Shown: positions 30,743-39,237 of the stretch, one piece after another
How the letters are laid out: the number at the start of each line of letters is the position of its first letter
Numbering within the stretch: the first letter of the stretch is position 1
Source: Anaerolineae bacterium
GTDB taxonomy: Bacteria > Chloroflexota > Anaerolineae > Anaerolineales > Anaerolineaceae
Direction: 5' to 3'
Assembly (NCBI GenBank): GCA_013314735.1
Contig: JABUFD010000002.1
Span: 434,001 to 498,000, forward strand
DNA length: 64,000 nt
Program-made: the position numbers and the translations under genes
Notes under the pieces: generated by a model
Database searches by the model: none
What the model saw: the letters and a program-made list of their open reading frames with translations, nothing else
What the model was told of the DNA's origin: nothing

Positions 30743-31846
30743 ATAGCACATTGACAGAAGAATATGACCAAACTGACCCCTCCCTGTGTGGGAGCGTGGA
30801 TTGAAATACATCGAAAAACCCGCCCACGATGATCGCGTGCGTCGCTCCCTGTGTGGGAGCGTGGATTGAAATATCGCGCCGTCGATGTGCGGGCTGGGGG
30901 AACACGTCGCTCCCTGTGTGGGAGCGTGGATTGAAATCAGGAATACCGCGCGGCAATCAAGCACGCAGGCAGTCGCTCCCTGTGTGGGAGCGTGGATTGA
31001 AATTCCCTGAAAGCCCCGGTGGTACCCTTGCCGCCGGTCGCTCCCTGTGTGGGAGGGTGGATTGAAATTGGTTGTGCGCGCTTGTGGCATGTTTCGCGTT
31101 GGGTCGCTCCATGTGTGGGAGCGTGGATTGAAATGGGTAGAACACCTGGTATGCCGCCCGCGGGATACCGTCGCTCCCTGTGTGGGAGCGTGGATTGAAA
31201 TTGGCATGGTAACCCAATGGATACAAAGCCTGTAGTCGCTCCCTGTGTGGGAGCGTGGATTGAAATGGCGTCTGCCAGTTATACGCGAACGCCGGGTCCG
31301 TGTCGCTCCATGTGTGGGAGCGTGGATTGAAATCGCAGTTTCGGGGTGTAGCCGTGCAACATGCCCTGTTGCTCCCTGTGTGGGAGCGTGGATTGAAATA
31401 TGTACGGTGATAGCCACCCAGTCGCGAACCTGGTCGCTCCCTGTGTGGGAGCGTGGATTGAAATTTGCTTTACCGTTCAACGTTAATAATTCCTAACGTC
31501 GCTCCCTGTGTGGGAGCGTGGATTGAAATAAGAAAACCACGGCGCTGTGGCTGATGACACATGTCGCTCCCTGCGTGGGAGCGTGGATTGAAATCCTCTG
31601 ATTCTCCTGTCCGTTGTCCTCGCCCCTGTCGCTCCCTGTGTGGGAGCGTGGATTGAAATACCGATGACGATTTTGCAGATTTTTAGGAGGAGTCGCTCCC
31701 TGTGTGGGAGTGTGGATTGAAATTGGACCTTCCTGGTGGAGAATGACTATGCCCCGTCGCTCCCTGTGTGGGAGCGTGGATTGAAATCGGAATGGGTCAA
31801 CCAGTACGAGGAGTGTGACCATGTCGCTCCCTGTGTGGGAGCGTGG
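30713..31846 (+). CRISPR. Type I-C CRISPR array, 18 repeats and 17 spacers
   Basis: The 32-base repeat begins GTCGCTCC and ends GTGGATTGAAAT, with a 7-bp stem CGCTCCC/GGGAGCG and a TGTGT loop, typical of type I-C transcribed on this strand. Spacers are 31-35 bases, mostly 33. Repeat starts: 30713, 30776, 30841, 30906, 30972, 31037, 31103, 31170, 31235, 31302, 31368, 31433, 31498, 31563, 31628, 31692, 31756, 31823. The first matches 26 of 32 positions, the second 29 of 32, and the last keeps only its first 24 bases. Six internal repeats carry single changes (31037, 31103, 31302, 31368, 31563, 31692). No leader separates the array from the cas4 remnant. Confidence 0.97.
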
Positions 31847-31990
31847 TGTGGCTGAACAATTTTTACTGGATTTATGATAGTGCACCATACAATTTTCCGT
31901 GCAGGGAGCCCCCGTTCGATCTCTTCAAACTGGTTCATGCTGTGGTTGATTGCCGTAGTCATTTCGTCCATTGGTTTCGGCCTGTGGTTT

Positions 31991-32016
31991 CCTGAACACA
32001 CGTTAAGGTGTTCAGG
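31991..32016. other. Inverted repeat between the CRISPR array and the ABC-F gene
   Basis: CCTGAACAC (31991-31999) and GTGTTCAGG (32008-32016) form a perfect 9-bp stem with an eight-base loop, seven bases beyond the ABC-F stop. It may end the ABC-F transcript on the minus strand, though only A/C-rich sequence follows there. The rest of the gap 31847-31990 has a minus-strand frame (MDEMTTAINHSMNQFEEIER) that I do not recognise and which may be the remnant of a displaced gene. Confidence 0.4.
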
Positions 32017-32022
32017 ATGTTC

Positions 32023-33672
32023 TTATTCCAAAAACAGCTGCTGAATACGCCCATCCTTCACCTGCCACAATTCATTGGCGAACGAATCGATGAAGTAACG
32101 GTCATGCACCACCGCCAGCACGGTACCGTCAAAGCCGGTCAGGGCTTGTTCAAACTGGGTGCGGGAGGGGATATCGAGGTGGTTGATCGGCTCGTCGAGG
32201 ATCAGGAAATTGCAGCCATCGGCCACCAGACAGGCCAGCGTTAAGCGCGCACGCTCACCGTACGAGAGTGAGGCATTGGGGGTGAACACCTCATCTTCCT
32301 TGAACAGGTATTTGGACAGAAAATAGCGCGTTTCAGTTTCGTTGAGCGGGGTGCGGCGATAAATGGTTTCATACGGGTTCAGGGCGGGGTCGATGTTCTC
32401 CTGCTCCTGGGCCATGTAACCGGGGTTTACGTTCGCGCCCAGACGGGCCCGGCCGTGGATTGGCGGGAGTTGCCCGGTGATGGTGCGGATCAGGGTGGTT
32501 TTTCCGCAGCCATTGGGCCCCAGCAACACGCAGCGTTGGCCGTAGCGCAGGATCAGGTTGAGATGCGCCAACAGGGGTTGCCTTTCGTAGCCGACGGCCA
32601 GGTCTTCGAGGATCAGCACATCACGGCCGGTATCTGCGGTATCACCGAATTCCATTTTCATTTCCCAATCTGGTTTGGGCTTGTCAATGTGGTCATCTCC
32701 CATCAACCGGTCGAGGCGTTTTTCAATCGCCTTGGCGCGGCGCACAGTCTCCAGGGAGCGGTCTTTGAAAAATCCGGCGGAGAAACCATCAGTGCCGGCT
32801 TTCACATCAGATTTACCGCCCTTGCGGAAATCACCGATGGAGCGGATATATCGTGCGGTTCCCGACAGGCGCTGGATTTCCTCCTGCTGTTCCTGGTAAG
32901 CACCGAAGGCTTTTTCCTGTTCTGCCAGGCGCTGTTCCAGGTAGGCCGAGTAATTGCCGGAATAGAACTTCATCTCGCGCGACCGGGTATCGATGCGAAA
33001 GATGCCGTTAACGGTACGGTCCAGAAAGGCACGGTCGTGCGAGACCATCAACACTGCGCCGTTGTAGCCTGCCAGCCATTCTTCCAGCCATTCCAGCATC
33101 TGGATATCAAGGTGGTTGGTGGGTTCATCCAACAACAGCAGCTGTGGAGCTGACAGCAGGACGGAAGCGAGGGCAAGACGTGTTTTCTGCCCACCACTCA
33201 GGTAGCTGACCGGGGTATCCAGTGTGTAACTGCCCAGCCCCAGTGAGGCGAGGGTGTCCATCTGGCTGCCGGTACTGCGAACGCTGCGGGATAATTGTTC
33301 CAGCAGCCGGTCATAACGTTCATGCAGGCCGGGATTATCCGGGTCAACAGCCAGCTGGGCAGAGACGGCCTGGAACTCACCTTCGATGTTCTCGCCAGGG
33401 CTGCCGCGCGCGGCGAGGAAGGATTCGATCGTATCGTCCTCTCCTGGGGCCAACCCCTGCGGCAGGTAACCCACCCGCAGGTCAGCGGGATGGAACTGCA
33501 CCGTGCCAGAATCGGGCTGTTCATCACCAATGATGATCCGCAACAGGGTGGTTTTACCGCTTCCATTGACCCCGACGATGCCAAACCGTTCGCCGGGCTG
33601 GATGGTGAAGGTGATGTCCTTGAGGATACGCTCGAGGTTGTAGGTTTTATTGATTCGATTGACAGTCAGCAT
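32023..33672 (-). CDS. ABC-F family ATP-binding protein
   Basis: This 549-residue soluble protein has two ABC ATPase domains and no membrane segment. Walker A motifs are GVNGSGKTTLL (near 34) and GPNGCGKTTLI (near 382). Signature motifs are LSGGQKTRLALA and LSYGERARLTLA. Walker B motifs are LLLDEPTNHLD and LILDEPINHLD. The linker between the domains (about 240-330) is charged and helical. ABC-F proteins act on the ribosome in translation or in resistance to ribosome-targeting antibiotics; the subgroup is uncertain. Nothing links it to the CRISPR island beyond adjacency. Confidence 0.92.
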   Translation of the reverse strand: MLTVNRINKTYNLERILKDITFTIQPGERFGIVGVNGSGKTTLLRIIIGDEQPDSGTVQFHPADLRVGYLPQGLAPGEDDTIESFLAARGSPGENIEGEFQAVSAQLAVDPDNPGLHERYDRLLEQLSRSVRSTGSQMDTLASLGLGSYTLDTPVSYLSGGQKTRLALASVLLSAPQLLLLDEPTNHLDIQMLEWLEEWLAGYNGAVLMVSHDRAFLDRTVNGIFRIDTRSREMKFYSGNYSAYLEQRLAEQEKAFGAYQEQQEEIQRLSGTARYIRSIGDFRKGGKSDVKAGTDGFSAGFFKDRSLETVRRAKAIEKRLDRLMGDDHIDKPKPDWEMKMEFGDTADTGRDVLILEDLAVGYERQPLLAHLNLILRYGQRCVLLGPNGCGKTTLIRTITGQLPPIHGRARLGANVNPGYMAQEQENIDPALNPYETIYRRTPLNETETRYFLSKYLFKEDEVFTPNASLSYGERARLTLACLVADGCNFLILDEPINHLDIPSRTQFEQALTGFDGTVLAVVHDRYFIDSFANELWQVKDGRIQQLFLE

Positions 33673-33823
33673 ATTTCTGGTTCCTTTTTAATTGAAAAGC
33701 ACCATGGACAGCGACCCACGGTGCCAGTAAACTTCGATCCGATGTGTCTCTGTTGATATTCGGTTATGCTTGAATCATGCTGTCTGTCATTGGAATTCCG
33801 ATCCTCTTCTTGTACTATGAGAG

Positions 33824-33832
33824 ATTGTACCA
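33824..33832 (-). promoter_or_regulatory. Candidate extended -10 promoter for the ABC-F gene
   Basis: On the minus strand TGGTACAAT forms an extended -10 element about 150 bases before the ABC-F start. No convincing -35 is seen. A leader of this length is common before ABC-F genes controlled by attenuation, but I see no clear leader peptide or terminator. The rest of the 325-base gap 33673-33997 shows nothing else. Confidence 0.3.
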
Positions 33833-33997
33833 CAATTGCCGGTTGGTTCAGGCCGCAATCATCCCCAATCCACGCCGTTAATCCATAAAATGTTCGATCC
33901 ATGGTTCACTGGGAAGGCCTTGCTCGTGTATACCGAACCATGGGGTCATCGTAAGTGTAGAACCGATCGTTTCATCGACGTATCGCCCCATCTTAGG

Positions 33998-34939
33998 TCA
34001 ATCCTGCATCCAGGCCGGTTTCTCCAGGATCGGCAGGAGAAAGCGTTTCCTCAGCCAGGCTTCAGCCAGGCGAATCCATTGGGCCGCGTCGGGGTTGATA
34101 TCCTGCTGGCTGCCGGCAGTGGAGGGATCTGCCAGGCTCAAGCCATGCGCACCTTCCTCAAAAATATGCACTTCGAAGGGGACCCCGGCATGCGCCAGGG
34201 CGGTGGCCAGGCGGGTGGTATTTTCTACCGGTACCAATACATCCGCAGCGGTTGCCCATAAAAAGGTAGGTGGGGTGCTGGCAGTCACTTGCCTGGCCGG
34301 GCTGACGGTATCGAGCAATTCCGCGGAGGGATTCCTGGTGCCGAGATAGGCAAAATTGGCAGCAGATGCCACTGCCTGCAACATTGCATTCGAATATGGC
34401 TTTACCATCAGGTGAAAATCGCCGATACCGTAGGCCAGGATCGCAGCGGCTGGTTTGAATTGTGATACCGGCGCTCCAAAATAATCCGTGATAACTGGAT
34501 TATGCCAATACACGGCATACATGGCGCAGTTATGGGCGCCGGCTGAGAACCCGCACACCGCGATTTTGTCGGTGTCAACCAGCCATTGGTCAGCATGTTC
34601 ATGAATGGTGAGGAATGCCTTCCCGATATCGCGCATCGGGGAGGGGTATGTGCTGTGAGGGTTGATCACCATGTCTGTTGCGTTCACCAGGTTGAACTCC
34701 GGGTGATCAAGGGTGTAGATGGAATAGCGCAATACAAAGGCATGGTACCCCATGCCTGCAAAGCGTAATGCAACGGGTTCGGCCTCCCGGTCGGAACAAT
34801 TCAGGTAGGCACCACCGGGGCAGACCAGCACCGCCGGGCGCTTTTTCCCGTTCAGCAGTTCGGGTGAGTCAGCCAGTAGATATGTGGTCAGGGTTACCCC
34901 GGGACGGTCCGGATACAGCTGGATAGTTTCGTTAATCAT
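33998..34939 (-). CDS. Alpha/beta-hydrolase, carbohydrate-esterase/lipase-like
   Basis: The 313-residue protein begins MINETIQLYP after a strong GGAGGAG; an extended frame from 34999 is less likely. It has an oxyanion-hole segment VCPGGAYLNCS near residue 48 and nucleophile motif VCGFSAGAHNC near 131. The acid lies in ATAADVLVPVEN near 235 and the histidine in EEGAHGLSL near 268. The layout resembles BD-FAE and acetyl-xylan-esterase-type enzymes that remove acyl groups from carbohydrates. No signal peptide is visible, so it is probably cytoplasmic. It is divergent from the AEC transporter gene. Confidence 0.8.
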   Translation of the reverse strand: MINETIQLYPDRPGVTLTTYLLADSPELLNGKKRPAVLVCPGGAYLNCSDREAEPVALRFAGMGYHAFVLRYSIYTLDHPEFNLVNATDMVINPHSTYPSPMRDIGKAFLTIHEHADQWLVDTDKIAVCGFSAGAHNCAMYAVYWHNPVITDYFGAPVSQFKPAAAILAYGIGDFHLMVKPYSNAMLQAVASAANFAYLGTRNPSAELLDTVSPARQVTASTPPTFLWATAADVLVPVENTTRLATALAHAGVPFEVHIFEEGAHGLSLADPSTAGSQQDINPDAAQWIRLAEAWLRKRFLLPILEKPAWMQD

Positions 34940-35187
34940 CGCTCCTCCTCTGATAGCATTTTTAGTGCAAGTGCAGGAGTTATCCTTCACTCTTACCATT
35001 GTACCTCGACGTGGATACCATCATTCGATCCTATCCAGGATGAACTTTCGATTTTTTCTCAAGATAGTGGTTGAATGCTTTCAAAGAGGGTAATAAAATG
35101 AAGGTTGTCTCTTGATGTGAAAGCCTGTGCTTGACGGTTGTTTTGAAATCAGGTATTTTTATGCCATCCATTCTCAAGGAAGACCGC

Positions 35188-36096
35188 ATGGCAGACCTGT
35201 TCCTGATCTTTTTCAACAACTTGTTCCCGATCTTTCTCGCTGCTGGTGTGGGGGCGCTGCTGAGTTGGAAGGCAAAGCTGGATGTTCGGCACGTGTCCAA
35301 GGTGTTGTTCTATATCTTCAGCCCGTGCCTCGTCCTAGATATGCTCCTGAGTAACTATTCACCTGACCTGCCATTTGTTTCGATTGCTTTGGTCGTGGTG
35401 CTGACACAGCTGGTGCTGGCCGGTTTTATTGTCCTGGTGGGGATGTTGCTGAAGTATGACCGGTCGATGGTCTCTGCCATGGTGCTGCCGGTGATGACCC
35501 TCAATGCGGGGAATATGGGCATGCCGATCTGCCTGTTTGTCTTCGGCGAGGAAGGATTGGCATATGCGACGATTTTCTTCCTGGTGTCGATCCTGGGTAC
35601 TTATACCTTTGGTGTGGCAGCAGCATCGTTGGGAAAACAATCACTCAAAGACTCACTGCTGGGATTGCTGCGTCTGCCGATGATTTACAGCGTGGTGCTT
35701 GCGGTGGTCTTGATCTGGACTGGCTGGCAGTTACCATTGCCCATTCGTCGTACTGTTGAAATCCTTAGTGATGGCGCGATTCCGACTATGCTGGTGGTAC
35801 TGGGGATGCAACTACAAAAGGCAAAACTGAAAGAAAATATGCGCGCGCTTGCGTTATGCACCGGCACACGCCTGGTGGTGGGACCCCTGGTGGTCTTCGC
35901 CATTGCAAGCCTGTTCGGGATGGGAGGGCTACCACTGAACACTACCCTGGTGCAGGGCGGGATGCCAGGAGCGGTTACCTCGACCGTGCTGGCAACGGAG
36001 TATGATACAAAACCGGAATTTGTCACCGCAGCGGTTACTATCGCAACCCTCCTTAGCCCCCTGACCCTGACCCCCCTGATAGCCCTGTTGACCTGA
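35188..36096 (+). CDS. AEC-family (auxin efflux carrier-like) transporter
   Basis: The 302-residue membrane protein has about ten hydrophobic helices in the two five-helix halves of the AEC family. ATG 35188 follows AAGGA; the upstream ATG at 35161 would add a hydrophilic extension. LNAGNMGMPICLFVFGEEGL near residue 110 and TTLVQGGMPGAVTSTVLA near 252 are the typical broken-helix motifs. Bacterial members move organic acids such as malate. It overlaps tail-to-tail by 44 bases with the gene on the other strand. Confidence 0.85.
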   Translation: MADLFLIFFNNLFPIFLAAGVGALLSWKAKLDVRHVSKVLFYIFSPCLVLDMLLSNYSPDLPFVSIALVVVLTQLVLAGFIVLVGMLLKYDRSMVSAMVLPVMTLNAGNMGMPICLFVFGEEGLAYATIFFLVSILGTYTFGVAAASLGKQSLKDSLLGLLRLPMIYSVVLAVVLIWTGWQLPLPIRRTVEILSDGAIPTMLVVLGMQLQKAKLKENMRALALCTGTRLVVGPLVVFAIASLFGMGGLPLNTTLVQGGMPGAVTSTVLATEYDTKPEFVTAAVTIATLLSPLTLTPLIALLT

Positions 36097-37456
36097 ATCC
36101 GCTGCGTTGCTGGCGGTGAGTTAAGATATCCCACATGGAAATCACCACCACCCACATCACGATGATCTGGGTGGGATAACCATACCGCGGGTTCTCACCC
36201 AATTCGACCAGTGCTTGCAGGAATGAGGCACTGAGAATCAATAGTGTGCTTTGGCACAATTTCACCTGGAGCCCGTTGAGGGAGCGCCTGGTAGCCTGGT
36301 ACGTAAAATATCCTGCGAGGCAAAGGAACACCAGATTGGCAGCAATTTGCAGCATGCGTTCCACCCACCAGATCGCCTGCAACAGTTGCCGGATGAGTGG
36401 ATTGGGTATACTTTCCAATTGCCAATATATCGGAACTTTCCAGAACCCGACCCAGGCCTTGGCAACACTGGCCAGGTATTTGTCGGGTTGTTGAGCGATC
36501 AATTTTCCGCTCAATCGGGTCAGTTCGTTGGACAAGCTGAAATAGTTCAGCCCACTGGCCTCCATCATCGGATCCAGGGCGCGCCAGATGGTCATGCTTT
36601 GTGTACCGCTCTCCTGTAGACGTTCCGAACGATATTGGAGGTAGATATCACGCAAGATGGCATCTTCGTCTGGAAGTATTTCAAACCAGGCGCCGGTATG
36701 GTTGATGAGGTTGTAGCCGGTGATGGTAGAAAGGGTGAATTGCCCGGTATTCAACGAATTGATCCAACTCCACCCCAACAATGAAACCACCAGCGGTAAG
36801 AGAAAAAAGACACTCGCGGTTGCTTTTTTTCTGCCATTTTGTGGCTGAAGCCACACAACTGCCACGCCGACTGGTACCAGGTACAGGAAAGCGGTGCGGG
36901 TCAGAATGCATACAGCGGCCAGCAGACCGGCTGCCAGCCATCGCCATCGGGAAAGTACTTCTCCCGGAGGATCGAAGAAACCCAATAGACCTGCGCATAA
37001 CAGCAAACTTGCAGATGCCAATGCTTCTGAAAGGAGTGCCCGTTCAAAGAAAATTTGGGCTAGATTCATCGCTGGAAACAGACCCAGAATTACCGTGGCA
37101 GCTGTGCTGTGTGTCAAACGCCAGGTCAGGACAAGAATCGCAGCAGTTATGACCAGGCCAAGTGTTGCCTGGATCATGATGACACATTTGCCCTGCATCT
37201 GGCATAGCAGCAAAAAAAGGGAATAGATCGGCGGTCGGGCGCCGAGGTTTCCAGGCAACCCGCCCACCAGTCCATTTTCGAAGGCATTTCGCAAGACATT
37301 GGCCATCTGCAGGTATCCCTGGGTATCGCCGAAAGCAACTGCGGAAGGCGTTATCAACCATGGCAGGCGTGCAAGGATGGCGACCAGTAAAACCGGTAGC
37401 CAGATTTTGGCGTGGGGTAGGTTCAACCTGTTGCTGGATGGATATCGGCGATCCAT
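36053..37456 (-). CDS. Multi-pass membrane glycosyltransferase (GT39/ArnT-like)
   Basis: The 467-residue protein has about 10-12 hydrophobic segments. The first extracytoplasmic loop contains FGDTQGYLQMA near residue 42, where the aspartate matches the metal or lipid-phosphosugar ligand of the GT-C fold. RPPIYSLFLLL and FFERALLSEALA follow, as in dolichyl-phosphate-mannose-type transferases. It would move a sugar from a lipid carrier to an acceptor outside the membrane. It lies four bases after the Ser/Thr kinase gene and is probably co-transcribed with it. The last 44 bases overlap the convergent AEC gene. Confidence 0.65.
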   Translation of the reverse strand: MDRRYPSSNRLNLPHAKIWLPVLLVAILARLPWLITPSAVAFGDTQGYLQMANVLRNAFENGLVGGLPGNLGARPPIYSLFLLLCQMQGKCVIMIQATLGLVITAAILVLTWRLTHSTAATVILGLFPAMNLAQIFFERALLSEALASASLLLCAGLLGFFDPPGEVLSRWRWLAAGLLAAVCILTRTAFLYLVPVGVAVVWLQPQNGRKKATASVFFLLPLVVSLLGWSWINSLNTGQFTLSTITGYNLINHTGAWFEILPDEDAILRDIYLQYRSERLQESGTQSMTIWRALDPMMEASGLNYFSLSNELTRLSGKLIAQQPDKYLASVAKAWVGFWKVPIYWQLESIPNPLIRQLLQAIWWVERMLQIAANLVFLCLAGYFTYQATRRSLNGLQVKLCQSTLLILSASFLQALVELGENPRYGYPTQIIVMWVVVISMWDILTHRQQRSGFRSTGLSGGSGSGG

Positions 37457-37460
37457 TGGT

Positions 37461-39005
37461 TTACTGGGGACGCACCACGTAATTAATTTCAGAATTGGTT
37501 ATTACAAAATCCATGATTTCCATCGAATTTTCTTCGAGCACATTCCGGATGCCTCTGTTAACCTGGCTTGACAATAATCCACGAATGAACACTAGGGGTA
37601 TATCATCGAGGGTATCAACTTTAAACACCATATCTCCCTCTTTTTCATCCACCGTTACGTGCATGGTATGTAGTTTTCCCTTGCGTTGGATGAGGAAATT
37701 TATACTATTTGGAGATTTAAGATCAGCATTGATATCATCAACAAAATCTTCAAAGTACGGCATGACGGATGCGTCTATATCGAGGTTCAATTGTTCTTCT
37801 GTAATACGGTAACTTTCTTCACGGTAGACGTTGTCGTAGCCAGCGTTCTGTATGGCCTGTCTGGTAAAGAGGCCGGTGATGTAAATGATCCCAAAAACAA
37901 GAATGATGGCAACAATGACTGCGATACTGACGATGATGATCATCACCTGTCTTAATGCAATGCCAACACCCCTGACAATCTTCCTGTTTGCCGCCGACTT
38001 CTTTCCGCTCCTGGTTTCAGGCGGGTTGGCTTCGTCATCAGTCGCGAACTGGGCAACCGCAGCACCATGACCATTTTTCTTCTGTACGGGGAGCTCTGTC
38101 ACAGCAAGCGGGAGTTTGACTTCTGTCTGGTTGGCATGCCCCAACACAGGACGAGTCATATTGCCAGCGAGATCCTGCAAAGCCACAATCACTGCGTCCA
38201 TGGTTTCATAACGGTTCGCGGGTTCGCGTTCCAGTAAACGCAGGATACAGAATTCCACTGATGCTGGCAGGTCAGTGATGAATCTCGAAGGCAGGGGGAC
38301 AGGTTCTGTCATTTGCCGGATCAATTGCGCAGCCGGGGTATCGGCACCATACGGCTTCCTGCCAGTAACCATCTCATAGAAGACGATCCCCAAGGCATAC
38401 ATATCGGTTTTTTCTGAAAATTGTCCGTGCCATTGTTCCGGCGCCATGTACTCCGGTGTACCTATGCCCATTCCGGTGCGTGTTAATGCGGCATCACCAC
38501 TTTGCTGAGCATCCTGTCCCAGGATTTTGGCGATTCCAAAATCGGTCAGCATTGGTTGGCCGTCTTCTGTGAAAAGGATGTTGGCAGGTTTGACATCCCG
38601 ATGGAGAATGCCCCGTTGATGCGCATAGCGAAGTGCGTCCGCAATCGGCAGTAACCACCGGGCTGCTGTTTCGAATGGGATGGGGCGTTTCATCCGATCT
38701 GCGAGTGTACCGCCAGAAAGAAATTCCATGATCAGGTAAGGTGTTCCCTGGGCATGACCGTAATCGTGGATATGGACAATGTTGGGGTGCGTTAATTTTG
38801 CCAGTGTTTTCACTTCCCGGTCAAATCGGTTATGAATCTGGACAACCTGGGCTGCACCGATTTCTCTGCCTTTAATCACCTTGATCGCAACATCCCGCTC
38901 CAGAACGGTATCAAACGCTTTATAGACCACCGCCATGCCGCCTTCTCCCAGCATGTTCGTGATCTGATATCGTTTACGGTATTCACCCTTGCTGCTTTCG
39001 TCCAT
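37461..39005 (-). CDS. Membrane-anchored serine/threonine protein kinase (Hanks type)
   Basis: This 514-residue kinase has a complete cytoplasmic catalytic domain (about 10-270). It shows the glycine-rich loop LGEGGMAVVYKAFD, catalytic lysine VAIKVIKG, HRDVKPANILF, DFGIAK and APEQW. A low-complexity linker leads to one transmembrane helix at about 352-379. The extracytoplasmic domain (about 380-514) has no PASTA repeats and is not recognised; it contains LNLDIDASVMPYFEDFVDDI and is probably a sensor. The gene heads a minus-strand pair with the membrane glycosyltransferase gene. Confidence 0.92.
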   Translation of the reverse strand: MDESSKGEYRKRYQITNMLGEGGMAVVYKAFDTVLERDVAIKVIKGREIGAAQVVQIHNRFDREVKTLAKLTHPNIVHIHDYGHAQGTPYLIMEFLSGGTLADRMKRPIPFETAARWLLPIADALRYAHQRGILHRDVKPANILFTEDGQPMLTDFGIAKILGQDAQQSGDAALTRTGMGIGTPEYMAPEQWHGQFSEKTDMYALGIVFYEMVTGRKPYGADTPAAQLIRQMTEPVPLPSRFITDLPASVEFCILRLLEREPANRYETMDAVIVALQDLAGNMTRPVLGHANQTEVKLPLAVTELPVQKKNGHGAAVAQFATDDEANPPETRSGKKSAANRKIVRGVGIALRQVMIIIVSIAVIVAIILVFGIIYITGLFTRQAIQNAGYDNVYREESYRITEEQLNLDIDASVMPYFEDFVDDINADLKSPNSINFLIQRKGKLHTMHVTVDEKEGDMVFKVDTLDDIPLVFIRGLLSSQVNRGIRNVLEENSMEIMDFVITNSEINYVVRPQ

Positions 39006-39162
39006 TCTCTCAATCCTTTTACCAATTCATGTATAATTTCGATGCATCCTTGACTGAATGGTTCCTCTCAGTTTCATTATATTGATATTCCGCTGCTGTG
39101 CATAGTTGAAAGGATTATCGCTTGTTGCCCGCCGCGAAAGAACCACCTTCCAGTCCATATAT

Positions 39163-39192
39163 CACACCCCGCCTGAAATCAGACGGGGTGTG
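39163..39192. other. GC-rich hairpin between the Wzy-like and kinase genes
   Basis: CACACCCCG at 39163-39171 pairs with CGGGGTGTG at 39184-39192, and a further four inner pairs follow one mismatch. It probably separates the exopolysaccharide transcript from the kinase transcript, both on the minus strand, although no T-run is present. The rest of the gap 39006-39237 shows no other structure. Confidence 0.5.
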
Positions 39193-39237
39193 CACTTCGG
39201 ATTGCTGTTGGACCGCTTTGGGTCATCACTCCTGGTA

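Noticed and set aside
30713-31846. Possible self-targeting spacers
   Set aside because: I compared several spacers by eye with the window and saw no match, but this is not a proper search; a BLAST of all 17 spacers against genome and viruses would be needed.
30512-31888. Long minus-strand reading frames through the CRISPR array encoding repeated FNPRSHTGSD-like units
   Set aside because: They are produced by the repeat unit read in different frames; no start signal, and each spacer encodes unrelated sequence.
33666-33902. 78-residue minus-strand frame before the ABC-F gene
   Set aside because: It overlaps the ABC-F start and has no recognisable similarity; more likely it is the untranslated leader.
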